A DNA stretch of 5,229 nucleotides, from assembly GCA_025353985.1 (NCBI GenBank), contig JANXNT010000046.1, positions 1-5,229 of the forward strand, given 5' to 3'. Within the stretch, counting starts at the first letter, position 1. Each line of letters opens with the position of its first letter. This document shows, one piece after another, positions 1 to 5,229 of the stretch. Under the pieces are notes generated by a model. The model saw only the letters and a program-made list of their open reading frames with translations. It was not told the origin of the DNA and made no database searches. The position numbers and the translations under genes were made by a program. Source of the DNA: Limnoglobus sp. Lineage in GTDB: Bacteria > Planctomycetota > Planctomycetia > Gemmatales > Gemmataceae.

Positions 1-618
1 TACGACACTCCAGGACCAGTATGTTACGGCCATATCGTAGTTCGTTTTCGAGGGATTGATCGCACTTCCAGGCGAGATACCATAGGTTCCACCACCTGCA
101 CCGATTAACGGGTTGCCGTTGTCCGATGGACAGCGAAAGACGGACGGACTGAGTGCGGCGATCCGTCCGTTGCCAGTTTCAGGATTACCCAACACGATCA
201 TTGTTGGCGATGCCGGTGCAACGCCTGGATCGCCCGGAGAAGTGCTCGTTGTCATGGATTGACTGAGGTTCACTTGGTTCGAGATGGTATCCAATTCCAG
301 GTAGGGCAACAAGAATAGGAAACCATGTTGGTTCAGGGCATTAACATCTGGCTTGGCCCCGACAACACCATTATGAGAGCTGGCACAAAAGCCATAGCTT
401 CGGCCACCGGGCGGGAACCGCCCATTGGCGGCCTCGTAGTTGTGGAGTGCGATCCCAATCTGCTTGAGGTTATTTGTACACTTGATCCGCGCCGCCGCTT
501 CCCGCACCTTCTGCACGGCGGGTAGCAGCAAGCCGATGAGAATCGCGATGATCGCAATTACGACGAGCAGTTCGATGAGCGTGAAGGCGGAGCGATGGGA
601 GCGATAGTTTACGTTCAT
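1..618 (-). CDS. DUF1559 prepilin-like protein, 3' part missing
   Basis: The frame is open from the ATG at 616-618 to the left edge, giving 206 residues without a stop. The protein begins MNVNYRSHRSAFTLIELLVV, a type IV prepilin / pseudopilin N-terminus. Cleavage is expected between Ala11 and Phe12, with the conserved Glu at +5 (Glu16) and a hydrophobic helix over about residues 12-33. It continues with the DUF1559 signature: LLPAVQKVREAAAR, then CTNNLKQIGIALHNYE and RFPPGG. A later FRCPSDN motif (about residue 160) is also typical. The usual C-terminal glycine-rich H/DG motif would lie outside the window. DUF1559 proteins are greatly expanded in planctomycetes and are presumed to be exported and processed by a prepilin peptidase; their exact function is unknown. 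The ribosome site is weak (GAG seven bases before ATG). A promoter-like element lies upstream at 644-696. Family assignment is firm; the role is not. Confidence 0.95.
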   Translation of the reverse strand, partial: MNVNYRSHRSAFTLIELLVVIAIIAILIGLLLPAVQKVREAAARIKCTNNLKQIGIALHNYEAANGRFPPGGRSYGFCASSHNGVVGAKPDVNALNQHGFLFLLPYLELDTISNQVNLSQSMTTSTSPGDPGVAPASPTMIVLGNPETGNGRIAALSPSVFRCPSDNGNPLIGAGGGTYGISPGSAINPSKTNYDMAVTYWSWSVV

Positions 619-643
619 AAGAATTCTCGGGATGAAAGAAATT

Positions 644-696
644 CGTGTCTTCGCGATCTTGTAGTCTGCCCCGCGCGAGTTGTGACACGATTCCGG
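644..696 (-). promoter_or_regulatory. Putative ECF-type promoter element, copy A (DUF1559 gene)
   Basis: Read on the minus strand, this element contains TGTCACA (687 down to 681), a 16-nt spacer, and CTAC (664 down to 661), followed by 42 nt to the DUF1559 ATG. It is one of two near-identical copies. Against 3464-3517 there are 49 identical positions, two substitutions and three short indels. The conserved block runs from CCGGAATCG upstream of the -35-like box to GCGAAGACACG in the presumed early transcript. TGTCACA resembles the -35 motif reported for ECF41-type sigma factors, whose -10 is CGTC; the CTAC here departs from that. Promoter function is inferred from position and conserved spacing, not measured. 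Confidence 0.6.
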
Positions 697-761
697 AATA
701 AATCTCGATTAGGATTTTCGCAACGCAAAATTGCCCGCGAGATTGTCATTGCGATGCGCGA

Positions 762-788
762 AAGCCCACGGACGAAGTCCGTGGGCTT
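762..788 (-). terminator. Perfect 12-bp hairpin, likely terminator of the FG-GAP gene
   Basis: AAGCCCACGGAC (762-773) and GTCCGTGGGCTT (777-788) are perfect inverted repeats around a 3-nt GAA loop. The hairpin starts 17 nt past the stop codon of the minus-strand FG-GAP gene, where a rho-independent terminator would sit. The minus-strand tail is only TTT before CGCG, so it is a poor classical terminator, although the A/T ends of the stem make it nearly symmetrical. It could instead be one copy of a dispersed palindromic repeat. The structure is certain; termination is inferred. Confidence 0.6.
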
Positions 789-805
789 AATTCATCCGAA
801 TAACG

Positions 806-3439
806 TTAGCTGGACACCTTGTTGAGCACTAAAGTGGATTCCGAATCAGTTGAATGAAAGGTGTTCGGTAAGTCGAAGCCCAAAGAATCGAACATGTTTC
901 CGTCGTAGCCATTTGTCAGGATTCGATTCTTACTGTACTTCGCGCCGATCACCCCGATGTTTCCGCGGGAGGAGTTGGGATAGTTCTCGGTGAAGATGCT
1001 GACAGTGCCCATCAGTTCCAGCCCGAGTTGTGGGAACTGATCCAAGAGGAAGTGGCCACTAACGGGTACGTTGTCAATCGACTGTCCGAATCCGGCCGGT
1101 CGGATCGTCATCACGCCGGTGTATCGATACTCGCCGCTATTCGCTACTGCCGGATCTGAGTTTGGGTAGATAGCGACAACCGTTAGAATCTTCAGTTGTA
1201 CTTCGACTCGAATGTTTAGCCTTTCTTCGTTGCCATTGGGACCTGTTTGGTCGATGATGGTACGGCGGTAACCTCCGTCGTCGGTGTAGTTACCCAATAG
1301 CCGTTGAATGACCAATCCGTTGTTCGAAGCGGCAAGGCCGCCACTGGGCGGGTTGTTCGGCACAATAATCGGCGTCCCTGGGACCGTCACCTCGAACGAC
1401 CGCGTCGTGATCTGCCCGCCGGCATCCCGCACGGACACGGTAATCGTCGCCCGCCCACCACCCTCGGCAGCTCGGAAGACGATCGTGCGGACCCGCCCGC
1501 CCGGTTCGACTCGCAGTTCCGATAGCAGATTCGGGTTCGACGGCGAGACCGTCACTTGCAACTGGTCGGCTGGCGTTTCCGCGTCGTCGATCTCGAACTG
1601 GCCGGTGTATCTCTGATTCTGTTGGAGCGTGACATCGCTAAGAACGGCCACGCGCGGCGGTGTGTTCGGCGAAATGAGCGGAGGAATCACTGGTGGCGTC
1701 CCGTTTCCTGCCACACCGGCCACTGTCACGAGAAAGTCGTGGGCGGTGACGGACCCACTACCATCGATAGCGGTGACTCGCACTGTCACCATCCCGTTCA
1801 CACCCGTTGCCGCCTGGGCAACTAGCGTGCGATTGGTACCGCTGCCTTCCAGCCGCAGTTCCGAAAACGCTCGATCGTCCGAAACGATGACGGACGTTTT
1901 CAGTTCCTCAGCAGGTGTCTCGGCGTCGGCCACCTGGAACCCGTATGTCAGCCCCTGACCTGGACGCAAGGTTACGGGTTGAAAATCGGACAGTAATGGC
2001 GGAGCATTCGTGGGCGCAATGGGAGTCCCATCAACGGTCAATAAGAACGAATGCGTCGTCGAAAGACCACCGGCGTCGGTCGCGGTCACAGCGATCGTGG
2101 CCGTCCCCACCATGCTGGCTGAGGCCCGGATTTGCAGAAACCGCGAAACTCCATCCTTTGCTACCAGTAGCTCCGAAAGCAAACTCGGATTGGACGCTAT
2201 CGCCGTAATTTGCAATTGATCCGTCGGCGTTTCTGTATCTCGGACTTGGAACCCGTAAGTCAGCCCCTGCCCCGGTTTCAGTATGTACGGTTCGAAAGTG
2301 CCTAATTCGGGAGGCGAATTCGCGATGGTCGGCGGCACGATGATCGGCGGAACAATAATAGGCGGCGTCACACGAAACGGCGCCCAACTGGCGGAGCCGG
2401 GAACGCCAAACGCGCCACCCTTCGCCGGCACAGCGACGGTGGCAATGGATGCACCGCCGAAAGATGCACTCACTGCTGCAGATAAGGAAACGGTCGCACC
2501 GAAGCGATCGTACGCGGTCAATGGCGTGCCGTCGCCGGCCGACGCGAAGACAGTTGCGCTGCCGTTACCTGTGAGGTCTCCCACGGCGACCCGCACGCCT
2601 GCCCGCGAGTTCACGTCACCGGCGAACTGGTTGAGTAGGACCGTCGAATCGGGTGGCAGGCCGGAAAGTAATTGATACGAGTTCAGGGCGAGTATCCGCG
2701 GGCCGCCACCAGGGCCACCGCCAAACACCAAGTCTGCGTACCCATCTGCATTCAAATCGCCCAGGCCGACGAATACCCCGTTACGGAGCGTCGGCTCGAA
2801 GGCGAAGAAGTCGTTTACCAGTTTCACCGGTTGGCCATTCAGCAAACCGGTCGAACCGTAGACGACCACACGTGGCCCACCGCCGAATCCCGCCGACACG
2901 AGCAGATCCGGCACGCGATCGCCGTTGACATCTCCGGTGGCGGCCCGCGCACCGCCACGAAAAGCCGGATCATCGATGCCGAAAAAGGCAGTGATTGTGC
3001 CTCCGTTCGCATCGAGAATCTTTACTATTGGGCCACCACCTTCATCTGGGGTTGCGATCACTTCCGCCCGAACGTCTCCGGTCAAATCGGCGGCAGCCAC
3101 GAACACCCCCCCCGCAAACGTCGGCTCGAATGCCAACTGAGACCATAGTCGTCGACCATCCGCTCCATCGTATGCCTCGATGAGAGGCAGCCCACCGGGT
3201 CCAGCGGCAATGATGAGGTCTGTCACGCCGTCTCCGTTTAGGTCGGCTGTCGCTGTGCGAACGCCCCCGGTAAACCCACTCCCAAATGGTTGAACCTGAA
3301 TAATCGTTTCGCCGGTTGGCCTGACGAGTCGCGCCATGGCGGGCACTCCTGGGTCGGATCCAAGGGCGAGCGCCGGGGCAGCCGGGACATCGCGACCTTC
3401 GAGTTCTGTGACATACGGTCGAAAGCGTCGTCGTGTCAT
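806..3439 (-). CDS. Large surface/secreted FG-GAP and cadherin-like repeat protein
   Basis: This 877-residue protein is of the planctomycete extracellular repeat type. The N-terminus (MTRRRFRPYVTELEGRDVPA) has no hydrophobic signal peptide but carries an LE-x-R motif near residues 13-16, resembling the LEPR-xLL-type N-terminal tag of planctomycete surface proteins. Residues about 55-310 hold five FG-GAP-like repeats. Residues 359-370 are a PPIIV-type linker. Three cadherin/Ig-like repeats begin at Asn374, Asn478 and Asn592. Residues about 697-877 form a domain I do not recognise. There is no C-terminal membrane anchor or sorting motif. FG-GAP repeats generally form calcium-binding beta-propellers and cadherin-like repeats serve adhesion, so a structural or adhesive role at the cell surface is likely; no enzymatic motif was seen. 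The start is supported by AAAAGG with a 7-nt spacer. It is divergent from the sigma-kinase pair and has its own promoter-like element. Confidence 0.93.
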   Translation of the reverse strand: MTRRRFRPYVTELEGRDVPAAPALALGSDPGVPAMARLVRPTGETIIQVQPFGSGFTGGVRTATADLNGDGVTDLIIAAGPGGLPLIEAYDGADGRRLWSQLAFEPTFAGGVFVAAADLTGDVRAEVIATPDEGGGPIVKILDANGGTITAFFGIDDPAFRGGARAATGDVNGDRVPDLLVSAGFGGGPRVVVYGSTGLLNGQPVKLVNDFFAFEPTLRNGVFVGLGDLNADGYADLVFGGGPGGGPRILALNSYQLLSGLPPDSTVLLNQFAGDVNSRAGVRVAVGDLTGNGSATVFASAGDGTPLTAYDRFGATVSLSAAVSASFGGASIATVAVPAKGGAFGVPGSASWAPFRVTPPIIVPPIIVPPTIANSPPELGTFEPYILKPGQGLTYGFQVRDTETPTDQLQITAIASNPSLLSELLVAKDGVSRFLQIRASASMVGTATIAVTATDAGGLSTTHSFLLTVDGTPIAPTNAPPLLSDFQPVTLRPGQGLTYGFQVADAETPAEELKTSVIVSDDRAFSELRLEGSGTNRTLVAQAATGVNGMVTVRVTAIDGSGSVTAHDFLVTVAGVAGNGTPPVIPPLISPNTPPRVAVLSDVTLQQNQRYTGQFEIDDAETPADQLQVTVSPSNPNLLSELRVEPGGRVRTIVFRAAEGGGRATITVSVRDAGGQITTRSFEVTVPGTPIIVPNNPPSGGLAASNNGLVIQRLLGNYTDDGGYRRTIIDQTGPNGNEERLNIRVEVQLKILTVVAIYPNSDPAVANSGEYRYTGVMTIRPAGFGQSIDNVPVSGHFLLDQFPQLGLELMGTVSIFTENYPNSSRGNIGVIGAKYSKNRILTNGYDGNMFDSLGFDLPNTFHSTDSESTLVLNKVSS
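1355..2320 (-). repeat. Three tandem cadherin/Ig-like repeats in the FG-GAP protein
   Basis: Three repeat units of about 104, 114 and 104 residues start with N-x-P-P at Asn374 (bases 2320-2009), Asn478 (2008-1667) and Asn592 (1666-1355). Each contains D-x-ETP followed by a strand such as QLQVTVSPSN, a SEL-x-V/L motif, and ends in a strand like TxSFEVTV. Units 1 and 2 share PGQGLTYGFQV exactly and are closest at the DNA level near 1930-1965 and 2240-2275, which suggests the more recent duplication. Unit 3 has diverged (QNQRYTGQFEI). The pattern is typical of planctomycete cadherin-like or Ig-like domains with beta-sandwich folds. A fourth NPP at residues 696-698 opens the C-terminal domain, but the repeat pattern does not continue. 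Confidence 0.8.
2510..3277 (-). repeat. Five FG-GAP-like repeats (probable beta-propeller)
   Basis: Five repeats are centred on calcium-loop motifs beginning at Asp66, Asp118, Asp170, Asp228 and Asp288, a period of 52-60 residues. Repeats 1 (DLNGDGVTD) and 4 (DLNADGYAD) fit the full D-x-N-x-D-G-x-x-D pattern. Repeat 3 (DVNGDRVPD) has Arg for Gly. Repeats 2 (DLTGDVRAE) and 5 (DLTGNGSAT) are degraded and may bind no metal. Each is preceded by a G-V/A-x-V/A-A strand and followed by a glycine-rich turn such as GGGPGGGPR. A weak sixth unit without the acidic loop may exist at residues 325-340. The family is well recognised; the number of metal sites is inferred from the motif. Confidence 0.85.
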
Positions 3440-3446
3440 CGCTTTG

Positions 3447-3452
3447 CCTTTT
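3447..3452 (-). promoter_or_regulatory. Ribosome binding site of the FG-GAP gene
   Basis: On the minus strand AAAAGG stands seven bases before the ATG at 3437-3439. It is the clearest Shine-Dalgarno site of the two minus-strand genes and supports this start, which also leaves the complete LE-x-R N-terminus. Confidence 0.65.
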
Positions 3453-3463
3453 AAAAGTGTTTC

Positions 3464-3517
3464 CGTGTCTTCGCAATCCTTGTAGTCCGCCCCGCGAGTG
3501 TTGTGACACGATTCCGG
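3464..3517 (-). promoter_or_regulatory. Putative ECF-type promoter element, copy B (FG-GAP gene)
   Basis: This is the second copy of the element at 644-696. On the minus strand TGTCACA (3508 down to 3502) is followed by 16 nt, then CTAC (3485 down to 3482), then 42 nt to the FG-GAP ATG. These distances match copy A exactly. Within the spacer copy A has an extra CG and copy B an extra GT, and similarly offsetting single-base changes occur in the leader. That pattern is expected if promoter geometry is under selection. The element lies in the 167-bp region shared with the divergent sigma factor gene. Confidence 0.62.
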
Positions 3518-3530
3518 GAAGAATTTTCAC

Positions 3531-3559
3531 TTTACCGCAAAATGTTTTAGGGATAGGAT
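3531..3559 (+). promoter_or_regulatory. Weak candidate sigma-70-like promoter for the sigma-kinase pair
   Basis: TTTACC (3531-3536) and TAGGAT (3554-3559) are separated by 17 nt and each matches the housekeeping -35 and -10 consensus at four of six positions. It points toward the sigma factor gene, with about 47 nt to its ATG. Planctomycete promoters are poorly defined, and such a match can arise by chance in this relatively A/T-rich gap. Confidence 0.25.
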
Positions 3560-3606
3560 TATCACAAGTTGCCTTTCTCGTTCCTCATCATCCACATGCG
3601 ATTAAC

Positions 3607-4368
3607 ATGTCTCCTATTCCGCCCGATGCGAATTTTTTGAATCTGCCGACGCAATGGTCGTTGCTCAAACGTGCGGTTGCGGCCAACCGAACCGAGGGCG
3701 CGAAACAAAATGCGTGGAATCAATTACTTCAGTATTATTTGCCGGCGGTGCGGGCTTACTTGATGGGCTGCACGCACGATACCGATCGCACCGACGACCT
3801 CGTGCAGAAGTTCTCATTACAGTTCCTGAACGGGGGCTACAAGCACGCGGAGCAGGCAAAAGGCCCATTCCGGCACTACCTGAAGCGTTCGCTATCCAAC
3901 ATGGTTCGGCAAGAGGGTGCGCGACGCGAACAGTTCGAGGAACTCGTCGACCCGATTCACCCGCATACACCCGACTCGCCCGAAGATGCGGAATTCCTGG
4001 CCGAGTATGTGAATACACTTTTGGATGTCGTGTGGAGTACACTCCGCAGCGAACAAGTCTCGACGGGCACCCCTTACTACGATTTCCTGAAATGTTCTGC
4101 AGACAACCCGACCTGGACGAGCGAAGAACTGGCAACGGAGGCTTCCACAATGCAACTGGAAAAATATAGCGCCGAGCGATTTCGCAAAATCTTGTCGCGT
4201 GCCCGTCACAAATTTGCCACATGCGTCTATCAGCAAGTAGCCAATGGTTTGGATGATCCCACACCCGACGCGGTCGCCGAGGAGTTGGCGGATCTCAAAT
4301 TGCTGAGCTATTGCAGTACCGTCGTGAACCAGCAACGGGCGACGGCGGGTCTTTCGCCGATCGATTGA
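3607..4368 (+). CDS. ECF-like sigma-70 family RNA polymerase sigma factor
   Basis: The 253-residue product resembles the planctomycete ECF-like sigma factors that are genomically linked to Ser/Thr kinases. It would direct RNA polymerase to a specific promoter set. The sigma region 2 core covers about residues 35-105: WNQLLQYYLPAVRAYL, then DRTDDLVQKF (Asp63-Asp64 and Gln67 in the DDLVQ motif), then KGPFRHYLKRSLSNMV. The sequence at about residues 155-212, ending RFRKILSRARHKFATCVYQQ, fits region 4 with its helix-turn-helix. At 253 residues it is longer than a typical ECF factor (about 180-200), with an extra tail of about 40 residues. ATG 3607 is chosen because an upstream in-frame ATG at 3433 would overlap the divergent gene and its promoter element, and the added residues look non-coding. 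No clear Shine-Dalgarno site is visible. The kinase gene follows immediately, so the two are probably cotranscribed and functionally coupled. Confidence 0.87.
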   Translation: MSPIPPDANFLNLPTQWSLLKRAVAANRTEGAKQNAWNQLLQYYLPAVRAYLMGCTHDTDRTDDLVQKFSLQFLNGGYKHAEQAKGPFRHYLKRSLSNMVRQEGARREQFEELVDPIHPHTPDSPEDAEFLAEYVNTLLDVVWSTLRSEQVSTGTPYYDFLKCSADNPTWTSEELATEASTMQLEKYSAERFRKILSRARHKFATCVYQQVANGLDDPTPDAVAEELADLKLLSYCSTVVNQQRATAGLSPID

Positions 4369-4370
4369 GG
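4367..4370 (+). promoter_or_regulatory. Ribosome binding site that decides the kinase start
   Basis: GAGG overlaps the TGA stop of the sigma gene and is nine bases before ATG 4380. The earlier in-frame ATG at 4371 directly abuts GAGG with no spacer, so it is unlikely to be used. The overlap with the stop suggests translational coupling of the two genes. Confidence 0.5.
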
Positions 4371-4379
4371 ATGGGACAG

Positions 4380-5229
4380 ATGCAGATTACTTTGCGATGT
4401 CGGGGTTGTGGATGCGAGTTTTCGGTCGTACAGACGCTGACCCGCGAAGAGCACGATCATCCTCTGTGCCCACAGTGCGAAGCCGCTCTGACGAGCGGTA
4501 TCAACCCGCCCAGCCCTCGACAAGAAATCCCAGCCGACCCGAGCACGTTACTGAAGGAAGTTCCGAAACACCCATCGAATGGGGTGCAGACGTTCCCAGA
4601 AGACCCCAATCGCATATTACCCTCGCTAGCGACGTCGGGCTTTCTCGAATTGCCGAAAATTGAAGGGTATCGCGTGCTCGGACTTTTGGGCAAAGGCGGT
4701 ATGGGTATCGTGTTCAAAGCGGAGCAGGAGAAAGCAAACCGTCGCCTCGTGGCGATCAAAATGATTCTGGAGCGTCGCGGTTACAATGCGGATCAGGATC
4801 AGCGGTTCGATATTGAAGTCAACGCAGTGAGTTCGCTGGAACACCCGAATATCGTGCGCGTCTACGAAGTCGGCGAAACGAATGGACAGCGATTTTTCAG
4901 CATGGAATACTGTTCGGGCGGCACGCTTTACGACAAGCTCAAGTCGAGTTTGATGGTACCGAAAGAGGCCGCCAAATTGATTGCGGTCATATCCCGTGCG
5001 ATGTCTCTCGTACACAGTAAGAACATCATTCACCGCGACTTAAAGCCGTTGAATATTCTGTACGATGCCGCAGGCGAGCCGAAGATTACGGACTTCGGTT
5101 TAGCGAAAAACATCGAGTCCGACGATGGCGGAACTGCGACCGGTTCGATCATGGGCACGCTCGGCTATATGTCGCCCGAACAGGCGAGCGGTCAGGGGAA
5201 CAAAGCCACGCCGGAAACGGATGTCTACG
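4380..5229 (+). CDS. Ser/Thr protein kinase with N-terminal zinc ribbon, 3' part missing
   Basis: The frame is open to the right edge (283 codons seen). An N-terminal zinc-ribbon-like segment has Cys7, Cys10, Cys30 and Cys33 (C-x2-C pairs, plus Cys12). A linker follows, and then a Hanks-type (PknB-like) kinase domain from about residue 96. Visible motifs are the glycine loop GKGGMG (104-109), Lys127 in VAIK, Glu146 of helix C, the catalytic HRDLKPLN (218-225, with Asp220 and Asn225), DFG (238-240), the activation segment ending SPE (265-267), and Asp281 of DVY at the edge. All the catalytic residues visible are intact, so it should be active. It lies 11 nt after the sigma stop (2 nt if ATG 4371 were used), typical of planctomycete sigma-kinase pairs in which the kinase is thought to regulate the sigma factor. 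Membrane segments or sensor domains, common in this family, would lie beyond the window. The substrate is inferred, not shown. Confidence 0.93.
   Translation, partial: MQITLRCRGCGCEFSVVQTLTREEHDHPLCPQCEAALTSGINPPSPRQEIPADPSTLLKEVPKHPSNGVQTFPEDPNRILPSLATSGFLELPKIEGYRVLGLLGKGGMGIVFKAEQEKANRRLVAIKMILERRGYNADQDQRFDIEVNAVSSLEHPNIVRVYEVGETNGQRFFSMEYCSGGTLYDKLKSSLMVPKEAAKLIAVISRAMSLVHSKNIIHRDLKPLNILYDAAGEPKITDFGLAKNIESDDGGTATGSIMGTLGYMSPEQASGQGNKATPETDVY

Noticed and set aside
325..525. 66-residue plus-strand frame opposite the DUF1559 gene
   Set aside because: The minus strand there reads as an unmistakable DUF1559 N-terminal region; this frame is a shadow.
1379..2320. DNA-level tandem repeats as a possible CRISPR or satellite array
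   Set aside because: The repetition is explained by diverged protein domains of about 104-114 residues in a continuous reading frame.
2672..3148. 158-residue plus-strand frame inside the FG-GAP gene
   Set aside because: It is opposite the well-supported FG-GAP repeats and shows no motif or ribosome site of its own.
644..3517. The two 53-bp elements as ends of a mobile element enclosing the FG-GAP gene
   Set aside because: They are direct repeats, but no transposase, terminal inverted repeats or target duplications are seen, and each keeps a precise distance to a start codon, which fits promoters better. Recombination between them could still delete the gene.
3433..3606. Upstream extension of the sigma factor to ATG 3433
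   Set aside because: The added 58 residues would overlap the start of the divergent FG-GAP gene and run through promoter copy B. They show no sigma-factor similarity, while the sequence after ATG 3607 fits the family.
3665..4264. 199-residue open frame antisense to the sigma factor gene
   Set aside because: It lies wholly opposite a convincing sigma-factor sequence, is rich in Arg, Cys and Pro as antisense shadows are, and has no recognisable domain.
4371..4379. ATG 4371 as kinase start
   Set aside because: It abuts the GAGG site with no spacer, whereas ATG 4380 is nine bases away; the difference is only three residues.

Overview
The window most likely comes from a planctomycete, probably of the Gemmataceae. 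Three features point there: a DUF1559 prepilin-like protein, a large secreted-type FG-GAP protein with an LE-x-R-type N-terminus, and an ECF-like sigma factor followed directly by a Ser/Thr protein kinase. Each is characteristic of that phylum. The placement is by family resemblance, not by any search.

Layout from left to right. A DUF1559 gene (minus strand, C-terminus off the left edge) ends at its start codon at 618. A 187-bp gap (619-805) holds its putative promoter element and a perfect 12-bp hairpin just behind the next gene. An 877-residue surface-type protein (806-3439, minus) carries five FG-GAP-like repeats, a proline/isoleucine linker, three cadherin/Ig-like repeats and an unrecognised C-terminal domain. 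A 167-bp divergent intergenic region (3440-3606) holds a second copy of the promoter element. On the plus strand follow an ECF-type sigma factor (3607-4368) and a Ser/Thr kinase with an N-terminal zinc ribbon (4380 to the right edge, incomplete). The last two genes are nearly fused, with the kinase ribosome binding site overlapping the sigma stop codon.

The most notable observation is a ~53-bp element found upstream of both minus-strand genes and nowhere else that I noticed. Both copies contain TGTCACA, exactly 16 nt, then CTAC, then exactly 42 nt to the ATG, even though small insertions and deletions have shifted the sequence in between. This looks like an ECF-sigma-type promoter with selected spacing. 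One copy lies directly beside a divergent ECF sigma-kinase pair, so a plausible but untested model is that a kinase-coupled sigma factor controls export or surface genes. No tRNA, rRNA, CRISPR array, insertion sequence or origin was seen.
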